DNA from: Halorussus caseinilyticus
GTDB lineage: Archaea > Halobacteriota > Halobacteria > Halobacteriales > Haladaptataceae
NCBI RefSeq assembly: GCF_029338395.1
Contig: NZ_CP119809.1
Coordinates: forward strand, 2,356,001-2,420,000
DNA length: 64,000 nucleotides
Direction: 5' to 3'
The translations under genes and the position numbers were made by a program. Below are positions 9,002-17,784 of the stretch, piece after piece (position 1 is the first letter of the stretch; each line of letters starts with the position of its first letter). The notes under the pieces were generated by a model that was not told the origin of the DNA, ran no database searches, and saw nothing but the letters and a program-made list of their open reading frames with translations.

Positions 9002-9375
9002 TTAGAGTCACCTGCCTTCTCGGTGCGCAATGCGGGTCGTGAGAGCAACCGCGCGCCATCCACCGTAACGTAGGCCACGCTCTCGCATGGACCAGACTGA
9101 CCGGAGCGGACTCCGGCAGTTTCCGACCCACGTTTGAACGCGGTCCCCGGAGCCTTCTCGACCCCGGCGGATTCATCTGTGAGCGCGAACTCGAATGTCG
9201 AGCCCTGCTTTGGCACCTGCCGCACCCGGTCGGCGGACGCGACGCTCAACGTCCCCTGCGTCTCGGCGACGACCCGGCCCTCGATTCCCACGAGGTCCGG
9301 GTTCGGCGCGTCTACGACGCGGACGGGGAGTCCGTTGAGTTCGTGTCGCGTCAGCGTCTCGGGTGTGAGTGGCAT
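8992..9375 (-). CDS. rnp1: Ribonuclease P protein component 1 (Pop4/Rpp29)
   Basis: Protein subunit of archaeal RNase P, which matures tRNA 5' ends. The 127-residue product starts [20 protein letters not shown] and has the Rpp29 Sm-like barrel segment [20 protein letters not shown]. Its position between uL29 and uS17 is the conserved archaeal location. The ATG at 9375, seven bases after uL29, gives normal family length; the longer upstream frame overlaps uL29. Confidence 0.93.
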   Translation of the reverse strand: MPLTPETLTRHELNGLPVRVVDAPNPDLVGIEGRVVAETQGTLSVASADRVRQVPKQGSTFEFALTDESAGVEKAPGTAFKRGSETAGVRSGQSGPCESVAYVTVDGARLLSRPALRTEKAGDSKWQ

Positions 9376-9382
9376 GGTTCGG

Positions 9383-9604
9383 TTATTCTTCGTCTGTGTC
9401 TTCGAGGTCGCCTTCCTCGCGCTGAACCGTCTTGATTCGCGCGATGGTCCGGCGAAGTTCCTTGAATCGGCCGGGGTCCTCCGGTGCGCCACCGGCGGCT
9501 TTCACGGCCTTCGCGTTGAGGAGTTCGGTTTCGAGGTCTTCCAGTTCCGACTCGCGCTCTGCGGGCGTCATGTCGCGGATTTCCTCGGTGTGAAGGATTG
9601 CCAT
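9383..9604 (-). CDS. rpl29: Ribosomal protein uL29
   Basis: Helical-hairpin large-subunit protein at the exit tunnel, 73 residues, start [20 protein letters not shown]. It has the (R)[13 protein letters not shown] helix and an acidic haloarchaeal tail. The start codon shares one base with the uS3 stop. Confidence 0.96.
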   Translation of the reverse strand: MAILHTEEIRDMTPAERESELEDLETELLNAKAVKAAGGAPEDPGRFKELRRTIARIKTVQREEGDLEDTDEE

Positions 9605-10518
9605 TATTCCTCACTCTCCTCGTCTTCCATCTCGTCCATGAGGTCTTCGGCTTCCTGTTCGACCTCTTCTTCGAGTTCGTCGAGTTCCTCTTCGACCGAC
9701 TCCTCGGCTTCCTCAGCCGACTCGTCGCTCGACTCGTCCTCGATGACCTCTTCGACGACTTCCTCGTCGAGTTCTTCCTCGCCGACTTCGGCAGGCTCCT
9801 CGCCCGCCTCCTCGTCGTCGCGGAGTTCTTCGAGTTCCTCGTCGGTCGGCTCTTCGAGGAGTTCCTCGACGCCAGCCTGTTCGTTGGCCTCGACTGCCTC
9901 GGGGACGATTTCCTCGGGACTCGCGCCCTCTTCGATTTCGAAGTCGTCGGGGAGGTTGGCTCCCGGCGGGATGATTTTCACGTCCACGCCGATGGTGCCG
10001 AGTTTGAGGACCGCGACCCCTTGGCCGTGGTCTACGATGTCCTCGGCGGGTTCGCCGTTGTGCTTGATGTACCCGCGGTTGAACTTCTCGACGCGCGAGC
10101 GCGCACCGGTGACCTTCCCGGAGAGGACGATTTCGGCACCGAGGGCACCGGCGTCCATGATGCGGTCGATGGTGGTGTGACCGGCTTTCCGGAAGTACCA
10201 ACCGCGTTCGAGTGCGTTGGCGAGTCGGTCGGCGACGATGCGGGCGTTGAGGTCCGGTTCGTCCACTTCCTGCACGTCGATTTGCGGGTCTTCGAGGTCG
10301 AACCGCTCTTCGAGTTGCGTGGTAATCTTCCGGATGTTCTTCCCGCCCTTGCCGATGACCATACCGGGCTTCTCGGCCTTGAGCACGATTTGAGTGCCCA
10401 TCGGGGTCTTGGCGACTTCCATGCCACCGTATCCCGCGCGGCCGAGTTCGTCGGCGAAGAATTCGTCGATTTGGGACCGCTGAAGCCCGTCGTGAATGAA
10501 CTCTTGTTCGTCTGCCAT
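9604..10518 (-). CDS. rps3: Ribosomal protein uS3 with long acidic tail
   Basis: Small-subunit protein of 304 residues at the mRNA entry site. A type II KH domain carries [13 protein letters not shown] near residues 57-69, followed by the S3 C-terminal domain ([20 protein letters not shown]). From about residue 205 the protein becomes a very acidic, low-complexity tail of about 100 residues, longer than in non-halophiles. The ATG at 10518 overlaps the uL22 stop by one base. Confidence 0.96.
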   Translation of the reverse strand: MADEQEFIHDGLQRSQIDEFFADELGRAGYGGMEVAKTPMGTQIVLKAEKPGMVIGKGGKNIRKITTQLEERFDLEDPQIDVQEVDEPDLNARIVADRLANALERGWYFRKAGHTTIDRIMDAGALGAEIVLSGKVTGARSRVEKFNRGYIKHNGEPAEDIVDHGQGVAVLKLGTIGVDVKIIPPGANLPDDFEIEEGASPEEIVPEAVEANEQAGVEELLEEPTDEELEELRDDEEAGEEPAEVGEEELDEEVVEEVIEDESSDESAEEAEESVEEELDELEEEVEQEAEDLMDEMEDEESEE

Positions 10519-10979
10519 TATTCTTGCACCTCTTTGAGTACGAGTTCTACGTCTACTTCGGGCGTGTTCCACGCGCTGGCGCGTCCCATCGCGCGGGGTT
10601 TCCGGCCCTGCACCTCGCCGATTTTGTGGGCGGCGACGTGCATAATCTCCATCGTCTCGCCGTCAAAGCCCTGCTGGTCGGCGTTGTTGACGACGTTCGT
10701 GATGAGGTCGAGGAAGGCCTCGCTAGCCTTCTCGGGGTAGCGACCGGCGTCCCAGCCGTCGATGTCGCTTCGGTGGCCGACGCCGCTGTTGTGCTGCTTG
10801 AACGGCACCGACCGCTCACCGTCGATGACCTGCTGGAGGTACTCGCGTGCCTCGTCAGCGGTCATGCCCTTGATTTCGCGGGCGATGGCTTTGCTGTGCT
10901 TGTGGCTCATGTGCCGCTCCCGGAGCATCCCCTTGGCGGTGGTGTCCGGGTCGGTCTCGACGCTGTAACTGATTCCCAT
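10518..10979 (-). CDS. rpl22: Ribosomal protein uL22
   Basis: Exit-tunnel protein, 153 residues. The segments [20 protein letters not shown] and the tunnel loop [20 protein letters not shown] are recognisable. Four bases separate it from uS19. Confidence 0.97.
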   Translation of the reverse strand: MGISYSVETDPDTTAKGMLRERHMSHKHSKAIAREIKGMTADEAREYLQQVIDGERSVPFKQHNSGVGHRSDIDGWDAGRYPEKASEAFLDLITNVVNNADQQGFDGETMEIMHVAAHKIGEVQGRKPRAMGRASAWNTPEVDVELVLKEVQE

Positions 10980-10983
10980 GGTA

Positions 10984-11409
10984 TCACTTGAGTGGCACGA
11001 ACTTCGAGGAGCGGGTCGCGCCGATACCGGCCTGTCCGTGTTCGACCGACTTGCGGGTCAACTGGAACTCGCCGAGGTAGTGCCCCAGCATCTCCGGTTC
11101 GACCCGCACGCGGTCGAAGCTCTGGCCGTTGTACACCGCGAACGTCTTGCCGACGAACTCGGGGAGAATCGGCATGTTTCGCAGGTGCGTCCGGATGGGG
11201 TCGTTGGCCGACCCTTCCTCGGTGGCTTCGCCAGCCTCTTCGAGCAGTTTCTCCTGCTCGGCGGACAGACCGCGCTCGATGGTTCGCCGCTGTCGTGCGG
11301 GAAGCAGTTCTGCAACTTCGTCCAGACTCATGTCCTGCAACTCGTCGAGGTCGTAGCCGCGGTAGGTGAACTCACCGTCACGGCCGGTTCGGTATTCGCC
11401 TTCGCTCAT
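10984..11409 (-). CDS. rps19: Ribosomal protein uS19
   Basis: Small-subunit head protein, 141 residues. The C-terminal core contains [40 protein letters not shown] and [20 protein letters not shown], all uS19 signatures. The acidic N-terminal part is archaeal. Confidence 0.97.
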   Translation of the reverse strand: MSEGEYRTGRDGEFTYRGYDLDELQDMSLDEVAELLPARQRRTIERGLSAEQEKLLEEAGEATEEGSANDPIRTHLRNMPILPEFVGKTFAVYNGQSFDRVRVEPEMLGHYLGEFQLTRKSVEHGQAGIGATRSSKFVPLK

Positions 11410-11411
11410 GG

Positions 11412-12131
11412 TCAGTTACCTCCCCGTCCCGTGCGCCGGGACGAGATGTCCCCGACCTTCCGGCCCGGCGGAGCGTTCCGCGAGACGGACTTGGGCTTGC
11501 CGGGGTGCTGGCGGCCACCGCCGCCGAACGGATGGTCTACGGCGTTCATCGCCACGCCGCGAACGTTCGGCCACTTGGTGCCGCGCGCTTTCATCTTGTG
11601 GTACTTGTTGCCCGCCTTCACCATCGGCTTCTCGGTTCGGCCGCCGCCTGCGACCACGCCGATGGTCGCCCGACAGTCGGGCGAGAGGCGCTTGACCTCG
11701 CCGCTGGGCAGTTCCACGACTGCGGCGTCGCGGTCGTGCGTGACGAGGTTGGCGCTCACGCCGGAGGCGCGAGCGAACTTACCGCCGTCGCCGGGTTGTC
11801 GCTCGACGTTACACACCGGGACTCCTTCCGGAATCTCGGCGAGCGGAAGCGTGTTGCCCTCCTTGATTTCGGCGCTGACGCCGATTTGGATGGTCTCGCC
11901 GACGCCGACGCCTTCGGGCACGAGGATGAGTCGCTGGTCGCCGTCCTCGAACTCGACGGCGGCGACCGGCGCGCTCCGTGCGGGGTCGTGTTCGATGTCC
12001 ACGACCGTTCCGGAGACGGTATCGACCTCTTCGGGCTTTTTGTGCGTGAGGTCCGCCTTGTACTGGTGCGAGGGGGCGCGGAACGTCGGCGTCCCGCGGC
12101 CACGTCGCTGTCCTTGGATTCGTCGTCCCAT
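11412..12131 (-). CDS. rpl2: Ribosomal protein uL2
   Basis: Large-subunit protein of 239 residues close to the peptidyl-transferase centre. The conserved loop [20 protein letters not shown], with its functionally important histidine, lies near residues 189-208. The start [20 protein letters not shown] is typical. Confidence 0.98.
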   Translation of the reverse strand: MGRRIQGQRRGRGTPTFRAPSHQYKADLTHKKPEEVDTVSGTVVDIEHDPARSAPVAAVEFEDGDQRLILVPEGVGVGETIQIGVSAEIKEGNTLPLAEIPEGVPVCNVERQPGDGGKFARASGVSANLVTHDRDAAVVELPSGEVKRLSPDCRATIGVVAGGGRTEKPMVKAGNKYHKMKARGTKWPNVRGVAMNAVDHPFGGGGRQHPGKPKSVSRNAPPGRKVGDISSRRTGRGGN

Positions 12132-12134
12132 GTG

Positions 12135-12386
12135 TCAGAACACCCCGATTCGGGAGGCGACTTCTTGCGCGTCGTCGTCCTCCGAGAGAGTCACCGTCGC
12201 TTTCTTGTCACCGTTCATGGTGACCTGCGTGTTTATCTTCTCGATGGTGACCTCGTACTGGTCTTCGATTTCGTCGCGGATTTCCGGCTTCTCGGCGTCG
12301 AGGTCCACGATGAACTGGAGCTTGTTCTGGAAGTCCATCTCGTTCATCGCCTTCTCGGTGACCCACGGGTACTCGATGACGCTCAT
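12135..12386 (-). CDS. rpl23: Ribosomal protein uL23
   Basis: Exit-tunnel rim protein, 83 residues, docking site for SRP. MSVIEYPWVTEKAMNEMDFQ and KLQFIVDLDAEKPEIRDEIE are characteristic. It overlaps uL4 by four bases (ATGA). Confidence 0.97.
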   Translation of the reverse strand: MSVIEYPWVTEKAMNEMDFQNKLQFIVDLDAEKPEIRDEIEDQYEVTIEKINTQVTMNGDKKATVTLSEDDDAQEVASRIGVF

Positions 12387-13129
12387 CGGTCGGCCACCTC
12401 CTCGACTGCGCTCTCGGTCCAGACGGTGAGTCGGCCAGCGTGGGTACCGGGCGCGAGGTCCTCGGCGTTGACCTCTCGTGCGGTCGCAACGTCGGCACCC
12501 GCGAGGTTGCGGGCGGCCTTCGAGGGTTCCTCGCTGGTCACGAACAGCACGGACTTCGGCGTCTTGTACTTGCGACCACGAGTCGTACCCTTCCCGGCAC
12601 GAACCGTCTTGTTCTCCTCGGCACGCTCGATGTCGGCGTCCAAGCCGACCGATTCGAGGAAGGAGACGACCTCCTTGGTCTTCACGAGGTCCTCGAAGTC
12701 GTCGCTCACGACGAGCGGTAGGTCGAGGTCCTCGTCGAAGCGGTGGCCGCGCTCGGCCACGAGGTCGGCGTCGGCAGTCGCCGCGACTGCGCTTCGGATT
12801 GCCTTCTTTCGCTCCTTCGTGTTGATGTCGAGCGTCCGGTCTTTCTCTTCTTTCGGCGGGTGGGCCTTGCGACCCCCGACGGTCTGGGGCACTCGTGCGC
12901 CCTGCCCGTTCGTCCGGGGGACGTGAGCCATCCCGCGACCGCTACCGGGCGACTCCGCCGAGGTTCGCATCCCGGCGTAGTCGTCGGCACCGTAGTCCTG
13001 CTTTCGGTTTGCCTGCGCGGCGAGAACGGCTCGCTTGATGAGGTCCGGCCGGACAGTCTTGTCGAACACGTCCGGCAGGTCCACGGAACCGTCTTCCTCG
13101 CCGTCGAGGTTGCGGATAGTTGCCTGCAT
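12383..13129 (-). CDS. rpl4: Ribosomal protein uL4
   Basis: Large-subunit protein of 248 residues with a long tunnel-lining loop (PGSGRGMAHVPRTNGQGARV, near residues 61-80). MQATIRNLDGEEDGSVDLPD and the C-terminal LAGADVATAREVNAEDLAPG are archaeal uL4 features. It starts three bases after uL3. Confidence 0.97.
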   Translation of the reverse strand: MQATIRNLDGEEDGSVDLPDVFDKTVRPDLIKRAVLAAQANRKQDYGADDYAGMRTSAESPGSGRGMAHVPRTNGQGARVPQTVGGRKAHPPKEEKDRTLDINTKERKKAIRSAVAATADADLVAERGHRFDEDLDLPLVVSDDFEDLVKTKEVVSFLESVGLDADIERAEENKTVRAGKGTTRGRKYKTPKSVLFVTSEEPSKAARNLAGADVATAREVNAEDLAPGTHAGRLTVWTESAVEEVADR

Positions 13130-13132
13130 AGT

Positions 13133-14149
13133 TTATCCCTGATTCGATTCGGTGCTTACGTACCGTACCTCGGGGTCGAGGCGCGGCTGGTCTTTCGGCC
13201 GGATGGCCGGGCGGAAACGCAGGAGACGCTTGTCCGGACCGGGGACCGAACCCTTGACCAACGCGTACTGGCCGTCGACTTCGCCGTAGTTGACGAAGCC
13301 GCCGTCCACGTTGATGTCGTCGCCGTCGCCGATGTCGACGAGGCGCTTGTTGAGTTCGGTACGCTGGTGGTATCCGGTCTGGCCCTGCTGGGGCACCGTC
13401 GAGCGGACGCGGGATGGGTTCCACGGACCGAGGTTGCCAATCCGTCGTCGCCATCCCTGCCGGGCGTGCTTGCCCTTCCGCTTCTGGACGCCCCATCGCT
13501 TGACGGGACCCTGCGTGCCTTTACCTTTCGTGACGCCGCTGATGTCCGTGTACTCGCCTGCGCGGAACACGTCGTTCATGGCGTGTTCCCCGCCGTCAGC
13601 GAGGAGGTCCAGCGCGAAATCGACGCGGTCGCCGAGCGACCCGCCACCGACGCGAGTCTCCATCACGTCGGGCTTCTTCTTGGGAACGCTGGGGATTTCG
13701 TCCGGAACGGTGTGGGTGACGACGCGAAGGTCGGCGACATCGCCGTTCGAGACTGCTTCGCGCAGTTCGTCTTCGGCGGCATCGACATCGTAGTCCTCCG
13801 GCACGTCGAGCGTGCGCGAGAGGTCGTCGTGGAAGTCGTCGCCCCACACTTCCGTCAGCGGCTTCTTGCCGTACGGCGTATCTTCGTAGGCTCGCAGAGC
13901 GACCGCCCGCATCGGCGGCGTCTCCACGATAGTAACGGGAACGGTCTCCTCCATCCCTTCTCGCGGGGAGTTGGATTCGTCGTTCACCATTACCACGTGG
14001 GTCATACCGGCCTTGTAACCCGCGAAGCCTTGGAGAGACGGATTGCCGTCTCCTTCGGGCCACGAGTTGAAGCGCGGAACCTCGCTGGTCGCGCGCGTGC
14101 GGGGGCCAAACCCTAGCGAACCTTTGCGTGGTCTGCTTGTTTCTGGCAT
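13133..14149 (-). CDS. rpl3: Ribosomal protein uL3
   Basis: Archaeal-length uL3 (338 residues), one of the first proteins to assemble on 23S rRNA. The N-terminus PRKGSLGFGPRTRATSEVPR, the DISGVTKGKGTQGPVKRWGV segment and GQTGYHQRTELNKRLVDIGD identify it. It starts four bases after the RNA methyltransferase stop, so that gene is its operon leader. Confidence 0.97.
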   Translation of the reverse strand: MPETSRPRKGSLGFGPRTRATSEVPRFNSWPEGDGNPSLQGFAGYKAGMTHVVMVNDESNSPREGMEETVPVTIVETPPMRAVALRAYEDTPYGKKPLTEVWGDDFHDDLSRTLDVPEDYDVDAAEDELREAVSNGDVADLRVVTHTVPDEIPSVPKKKPDVMETRVGGGSLGDRVDFALDLLADGGEHAMNDVFRAGEYTDISGVTKGKGTQGPVKRWGVQKRKGKHARQGWRRRIGNLGPWNPSRVRSTVPQQGQTGYHQRTELNKRLVDIGDGDDINVDGGFVNYGEVDGQYALVKGSVPGPDKRLLRFRPAIRPKDQPRLDPEVRYVSTESNQG

Positions 14150-14153
14150 CGTA

Positions 14154-15038
14154 TCACTTCTCTTTGAGGTTCAGGCAGCCGAGTGCGGCGAACATCGCTT
14201 CTTCGGTTCGCACGACCTCGCTACCTTGGTTCGGAACCGCGTTCAGCCAGAGGTCAAACCGGCCGGGTGCGCCCGATTCGACTCCGGACTCCGCGTCCGC
14301 CTCGTCCTCCCCGACTGGCCACGTATCGGCCAGCGAGTCGATGGGGAGGTCGAGCATCTCCGGCAGGCCTCGACCCGGTGAACCGAACGCGACGGTCATG
14401 CCGTCGCGTTCGGTCCGGCCGACCAGTTCGGTCAACCGCCGGGTGGTCAACTCGACCCCGTGGCGGGACGTTGCGATTCGAACGCCCGCGTCGTCGCGGT
14501 CGAGGGCCGCCGGAAGGTCCGTGCGCGTCACCGACAAACCCGAGAGGGGTTCGTCTACGAGTTTCGCACGGACCGGACTTCGCGAAGAGATCCTGACGGT
14601 TACGCGCTTCCCCTCGCCGACCTCCATTTCTGGCGGCACGACGAGCGAAATCGGGTGTTGCAGTCCGCAATTGACCCGAACGCGCCCTTCAGGTCCGACC
14701 TCGGTCACGATTCCCTGTCTTAACGACCCCGAACCCTCGGATTCGGAGCCGGTCAGTGAGGGGGCGCGGAGCGGCGGTAGGACGCCCGCGTACTCCAGTT
14801 CGTCCCGCTTGCCGAATACCTCCTTTCGGAGGTAGGGCGGCGTCGCGGCGTACTCCAACACGGTGCTTACGAACCCGCCACCCCATCTCCGCTCGCCGTC
14901 GGGGTCGGGAAAGACCCCGATGCGGTCGGCCCGGAACACCGTCGCCGCGCGAGCGACGTAACCGATTTTTCGAGTCGCCTCGCGCTTGTCTTCGGCTTCC
15001 CGGACGAGGGATGACGGAACGAGTACGCTGAAGGTCAT
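14154..15038 (-). CDS. SPOUT-family RNA methyltransferase (DUF171, putative rRNA uridine-N3 methyltransferase)
   Basis: This 294-residue protein heads the ribosomal operon, a position conserved in archaea. It starts MTFSVLVPSSLVREAEDKRE and contains IGYVARAATVFRADRIGVFP and a C-terminal IATSRHGVELTTRRL segment. I place it in the DUF171 branch of the knotted SPOUT methyltransferases by overall similarity; members are annotated as putative rRNA uridine-N3 methyltransferases. The exact target base is not established here. Confidence 0.8.
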   Translation of the reverse strand: MTFSVLVPSSLVREAEDKREATRKIGYVARAATVFRADRIGVFPDPDGERRWGGGFVSTVLEYAATPPYLRKEVFGKRDELEYAGVLPPLRAPSLTGSESEGSGSLRQGIVTEVGPEGRVRVNCGLQHPISLVVPPEMEVGEGKRVTVRISSRSPVRAKLVDEPLSGLSVTRTDLPAALDRDDAGVRIATSRHGVELTTRRLTELVGRTERDGMTVAFGSPGRGLPEMLDLPIDSLADTWPVGEDEADAESGVESGAPGRFDLWLNAVPNQGSEVVRTEEAMFAALGCLNLKEK

Positions 15039-15093
15039 ACCGTGACGCTTCGACGCCCGCTCACTAGACTGTAGCGAATCGTACCGGCTTGGG

Positions 15094-15103
15094 TCTTAAA
15101 AGG
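15094..15103 (-). promoter_or_regulatory. TATA box of the ribosomal operon
   Basis: On the minus strand this reads CCTTTTAAGA, about 56-65 bases before the ATG at 15038. That spacing would give a 5' leader of roughly 30 bases. It is the only good TATA-like sequence before the operon. Confidence 0.55.
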
Positions 15104-15208
15104 ATGCCGCTTTGGTTCCGGCCGTGGGGGGCCGTCACAAAGCCCGTAGTGCCGGAAATCGCCCATTGAATCGTGTCACTGTCTCCCGATTCTAGTTCGA
15201 TTCGGAAG

Positions 15209-15217
15209 TCTTATTTA
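15209..15217 (+). promoter_or_regulatory. TATA-like box of tRNA-Gly
   Basis: TCTTATTTA ends about 35 bases before the mature tRNA 5' end. The spacing fits archaeal tRNA transcription. Confidence 0.45.
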
Positions 15218-15251
15218 GTGGCCGGGCATTATCTGGAAATGCAGTCGCAGG

Positions 15252-15322
15252 GCGCTGGTAGTGTAGTGGTATCACGTGACCTTGCCATGGTCGCAACCGG
15301 GGTTCAAATCCCCGCCAGCGCA
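15252..15322 (+). tRNA. tRNA-Gly (anticodon GCC)
   Basis: The 71-base sequence folds as a complete cloverleaf. The acceptor stem is GCGCTGG/CCAGCGC with discriminator A, the anticodon stem TGACC/GGTCG closes the loop TTGCCAT (anticodon GCC), and the T-arm is CGGGG-TTCAAAT-CCCCG. No intron is present and CCA is not encoded. The last 22 bases of the gene plus five flanking bases are repeated exactly 153 bp downstream. Confidence 0.97.
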
Positions 15323-15480
15323 CTTCTACGGAAACAACACGTCGAGCAGAGCGTTTTATCGCTCTGCGAGCGTGTTTCCGATGTATGCGGAAGGGATTCG
15401 AAGTAGACGAGTCGCACGCCCGCGCAACGAAGTGAGCAGGAACGTCTCGGCGTGGTTCAAATCCCCGCCAGCGCACTTCT
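15301..15480. repeat. 27-bp direct repeats bounding a 126-bp insert at the tRNA-Gly 3' end
   Basis: The 27 bases at 15301-15327 (T-arm to just past the tRNA end) recur without mismatch at 15454-15480. This is the layout left by an integrative element that uses a tRNA tail as attachment site, with the element itself now lost. The 126 bases between hold no credible gene. They carry two short modules (15410-15423 and 15424-15447) that recur in the same order at 32588-32676. A decayed tandem tRNA gene is the main alternative. Confidence 0.6.
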
Positions 15481-15645
15481 TTCGGACGCTAACTTCTTCC
15501 GGAGTCACGACTCCGTGTACGCTCGTCTATTTCTCGGCGGACACTTCCGTACCGGCGAGTCCGTCGTCCGGCTAGAAAGTCTCCCGTCCGACCCGAGAGT
15601 CCGCTGTCTGTTTCGTCGGAGCTAGCTACTGCCGACTCCTATCAG

Positions 15646-15765
15646 GACCGCACCGCCCCGCACTGCACCGCGACAGCCTCGAACCTCCCCATCCTCGTCG
15701 GCCGCATCCGCGGCCGACTTCGCGCGTTGGGCGCGACCACGAGGGTCGCGCCCGCACGCGCCGAG
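15646..15765. repeat. Intergenic repeat family 1, copy 1
   Basis: The copy has CCGCACCG-type repeats, then CCTCCCC (15684-15690), then the hairpin GTCGGCCGC-ATCC-GCGGCCGAC (15697-15718), then a second hairpin GGGCGCGACC/GGTCGCGCCC (15729-15753) followed by GCACGCGCCG. The same module order is seen at 39241-39375 and, expanded, at 20315-20640. The 15481-15894 gap holds nothing else I can identify except a TATA-like GGTTAAGT at 15861-15868. Confidence 0.6.
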
Positions 15766-15894
15766 AATCAGAGTCGAAGGAGTCGGTCAGAACCGAAGGA
15801 GTCGGTCGGTGGAGTCAGGGGACGACCGAAACGCCCGAGAGCGGTCGGGTGAGGACCCACGGTTAAGTCCGCGCGGGTCCCACTAACACGCGGG

Positions 15895-16323
15895 ATGTCA
15901 CTCAGCGACGACGCCGAGCGAGAGGTCCGGGAGTTCCACGAGTTCATCGAAGGCTGGTTGGCCGGACGCCTGACCGACGACGAGTACGACCGGGCGGAAG
16001 CGGTCGTCCCCGACGACTTCGAGATTGTCTCGCCGACCGGCGACCGGCGCGACGGGGAGACGCTCCGCGCGGACCTCCGGAACGGTCACGGTACGTTCGC
16101 GGACGCCGACCCGCCGTTCGAGATTCGCGTGGCGAACGTCCGGACGCGCGCCGAGAGCGCGGACAGTTGCCTCGTGACCTACGAGGAGTGGCAACGCGCC
16201 GACGGCGGGTGGGAGGGGCGAGTCAGTAGCGCGCTGTTCCGCCGCGCCGACGCGCCCAACGGCGTCGAGTGGGTCCACCTCCACGAGACGTGGCTCCCCG
16301 ACGAGACCGACCCGCCAGCGTAG
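15895..16323 (+). CDS. NTF2-like / DUF4440-type protein
   Basis: A 142-residue acidic cytoplasmic protein. The pattern of an N-terminal helix (EREVREFHEFIEGWLAGRLT), a residue stretch FEIVSPTGDRRDGETLRADL and a strand ending WVHLHETWLPDE resembles the SnoaL/NTF2-like fold used by small ketosteroid-isomerase-like proteins. No catalytic residue can be named with confidence. A TATA-like sequence lies about 30 bases upstream, so it is probably monocistronic. Confidence 0.65.
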   Translation: MSLSDDAEREVREFHEFIEGWLAGRLTDDEYDRAEAVVPDDFEIVSPTGDRRDGETLRADLRNGHGTFADADPPFEIRVANVRTRAESADSCLVTYEEWQRADGGWEGRVSSALFRRADAPNGVEWVHLHETWLPDETDPPA

Positions 16324-16402
16324 CGAATCGCCGACGACTCCGAACCCGACGGCGATTCGGACCAAACTCCAAAGGCGTCGGCCCGCTTCGGTTAATTCGT
16401 TC

Positions 16403-16714
16403 ATGACCGCAATCGCACTCCTGAGTGTCGCGCCGGTCGTCGAAGACAGCATGGCCGACGAGGTAGCGAAGGCCGTCGCCGCGCTGGACGACTTCGACGT
16501 GTCCTACGAGACCAACCCGATGGGGACCGTCATCGAAGCCGACTCCGTGGACGAGTTGTTCGCCGCGGCGCAGGCCGCCCACGAAGCCGTGGACGGCGAC
16601 CGGGTGAGTACGTTCCTGAAGATAGACGACAAGCGCACGCGCGAGCAACGCGCGCACGAGAAGGTAGATGCGGTTGAAGACGCGCTGGGTCGGGAGGCCA
16701 AGCGGGAGCGATAG
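16403..16714 (+). CDS. MTH1187-family thiamine-binding protein
   Basis: A 103-residue protein of the MTH1187/YkoF-like (DUF77) family, small ferredoxin-fold proteins that bind thiamine. Family signatures visible are IALLSVAPV at the N-terminus, YETNPMGTVIEAD (residues 34-46) and a helix rich in charged residues (DKRTREQRAHEKVDAVEDAL). No thiamine synthesis or transport gene lies next to it. Confidence 0.85.
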   Translation: MTAIALLSVAPVVEDSMADEVAKAVAALDDFDVSYETNPMGTVIEADSVDELFAAAQAAHEAVDGDRVSTFLKIDDKRTREQRAHEKVDAVEDALGREAKRER

Positions 16715-16789
16715 CCCGCGACTCCGTTTTCGTCGTGCGAACGTCCTCGACTGCGTTCCGAGACAACCTGTCCCGAACTGAGAGCGACT

Positions 16790-16803
16790 GATAAACGGTT
16801 TAC
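16790..16803 (+). promoter_or_regulatory. TATA-containing sequence before mch
   Basis: GATAAACGGTTTAC is centred about 30 bases before the mch ATG and contains a near-palindrome (ATAAACGGTTTAC). It fits a promoter for a leaderless or short-leader mRNA. Confidence 0.4.
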
Positions 16804-16826
16804 GGGGTGACGCCCAATCGACGCGC

Positions 16827-17759
16827 ATGGATAGCCTGAACCGGAACGCGCTCGAACTCGCGGACGAGGCGCTGGACTTCGCCGAGGAGTTGGACATCGG
16901 AGCGAGAGAACTCGACAACGGGGCCACCGTCCTCGACTTCGGTCACGAGTTCGACGGCGGAATCGAGGCCGGTCTCCTCCTCGCGGAGATGCAGACCGCG
17001 GGTCTCGCCACCGTCCAGACCCGGATGGGCGAGGTTGCGGGCGCGCCGCTCCAGCACGTCGAGTTGACGAGCGACCACCCCGCGCTGGCCCTGCTCTGCT
17101 CGCAGAAGGCCGGGTGGGAAGTCAGGACCGAGGACTACGAGGGTCTCGGGAGCGGTCCGGCCCGCGCGCTGGTCGCCGAGGAAGACGAGTTCGCGCGCGT
17201 CGGCTACGAGGACGTGTCGGACTTCGCGGTGCTGGCCGTCGAGAGCGACGACTACCCCACCGAGTCGGTCGCCGAACACGTCGCGGACCTGACCGGCGTC
17301 GAATCGAGTAGCGTCTTCCTCCCGTCGGTTCCCACCGCGAGCGTGGCGGGGAGCGTCAGCATCGCCTCGCGCGCCGCGGAGATGGCGGTCTTCCGCCTCT
17401 CGGAACTGGGCTACGACCCGCTGGACGTGATTAGCGTCGCGGGGTCCGCACCGGTCGCGCCGGTCGCCGGGGACGAAGAGACCGCCATCGCCCGGACCAA
17501 CGACGCGCTGGCCTACGGCGGGCAGGTCCACCTGACCGTCCGCGAGGAGTTCGACCGCTTCGAGGAAATAGTCTCGACGGCCAACGACGAGTACGGCACC
17601 CACTTCGCCGACATCTTCGAGTCGGTCGATTGGGACTTCTACGAGGTAGACGAGAGCGTCTTCGCGCCCGCTCAAGCCACCGTGGACGTGGTGGGCGGCG
17701 ACACCTACGTCGTGGGCGAGCGAGACGAAGACCTGCTGACCGAGAGCTTCGGTATCTGA
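16827..17759 (+). CDS. mch: Methenyltetrahydromethanopterin cyclohydrolase
   Basis: Mch hydrolyses N5,N10-methenyl-tetrahydropterin to the formyl form, a C1-carrier interconversion. The 310-residue length and the sequences GGIEAGLLLAEMQTAGLATV and LTSDHPALALLCSQKAGWEV match the family end to end. Non-methanogenic haloarchaea retain this enzyme, where it may act on tetrahydrofolate or a methanopterin-like carrier; the sequence cannot decide. A beta-RFAP synthase homologue (methanopterin side-chain pathway) sits 3 kb away. The next gene follows after 25 bases. Confidence 0.92.
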   Translation: MDSLNRNALELADEALDFAEELDIGARELDNGATVLDFGHEFDGGIEAGLLLAEMQTAGLATVQTRMGEVAGAPLQHVELTSDHPALALLCSQKAGWEVRTEDYEGLGSGPARALVAEEDEFARVGYEDVSDFAVLAVESDDYPTESVAEHVADLTGVESSSVFLPSVPTASVAGSVSIASRAAEMAVFRLSELGYDPLDVISVAGSAPVAPVAGDEETAIARTNDALAYGGQVHLTVREEFDRFEEIVSTANDEYGTHFADIFESVDWDFYEVDESVFAPAQATVDVVGGDTYVVGERDEDLLTESFGI

Positions 17760-17784
17760 CCGCGACGAACGGAGGTGAAGAGAG

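Noticed and set aside
4803-14116. Several long plus-strand frames opposite the ribosomal operon
   Set aside because: They mirror codon positions of the ribosomal genes, have no recognisable motif and would require antisense genes throughout a highly expressed operon.
15173-15575. Short open frames through the tRNA-Gly gene and its duplicated tail
   Set aside because: They overlap a well-formed tRNA and repeat sequence, and have no independent support as coding.
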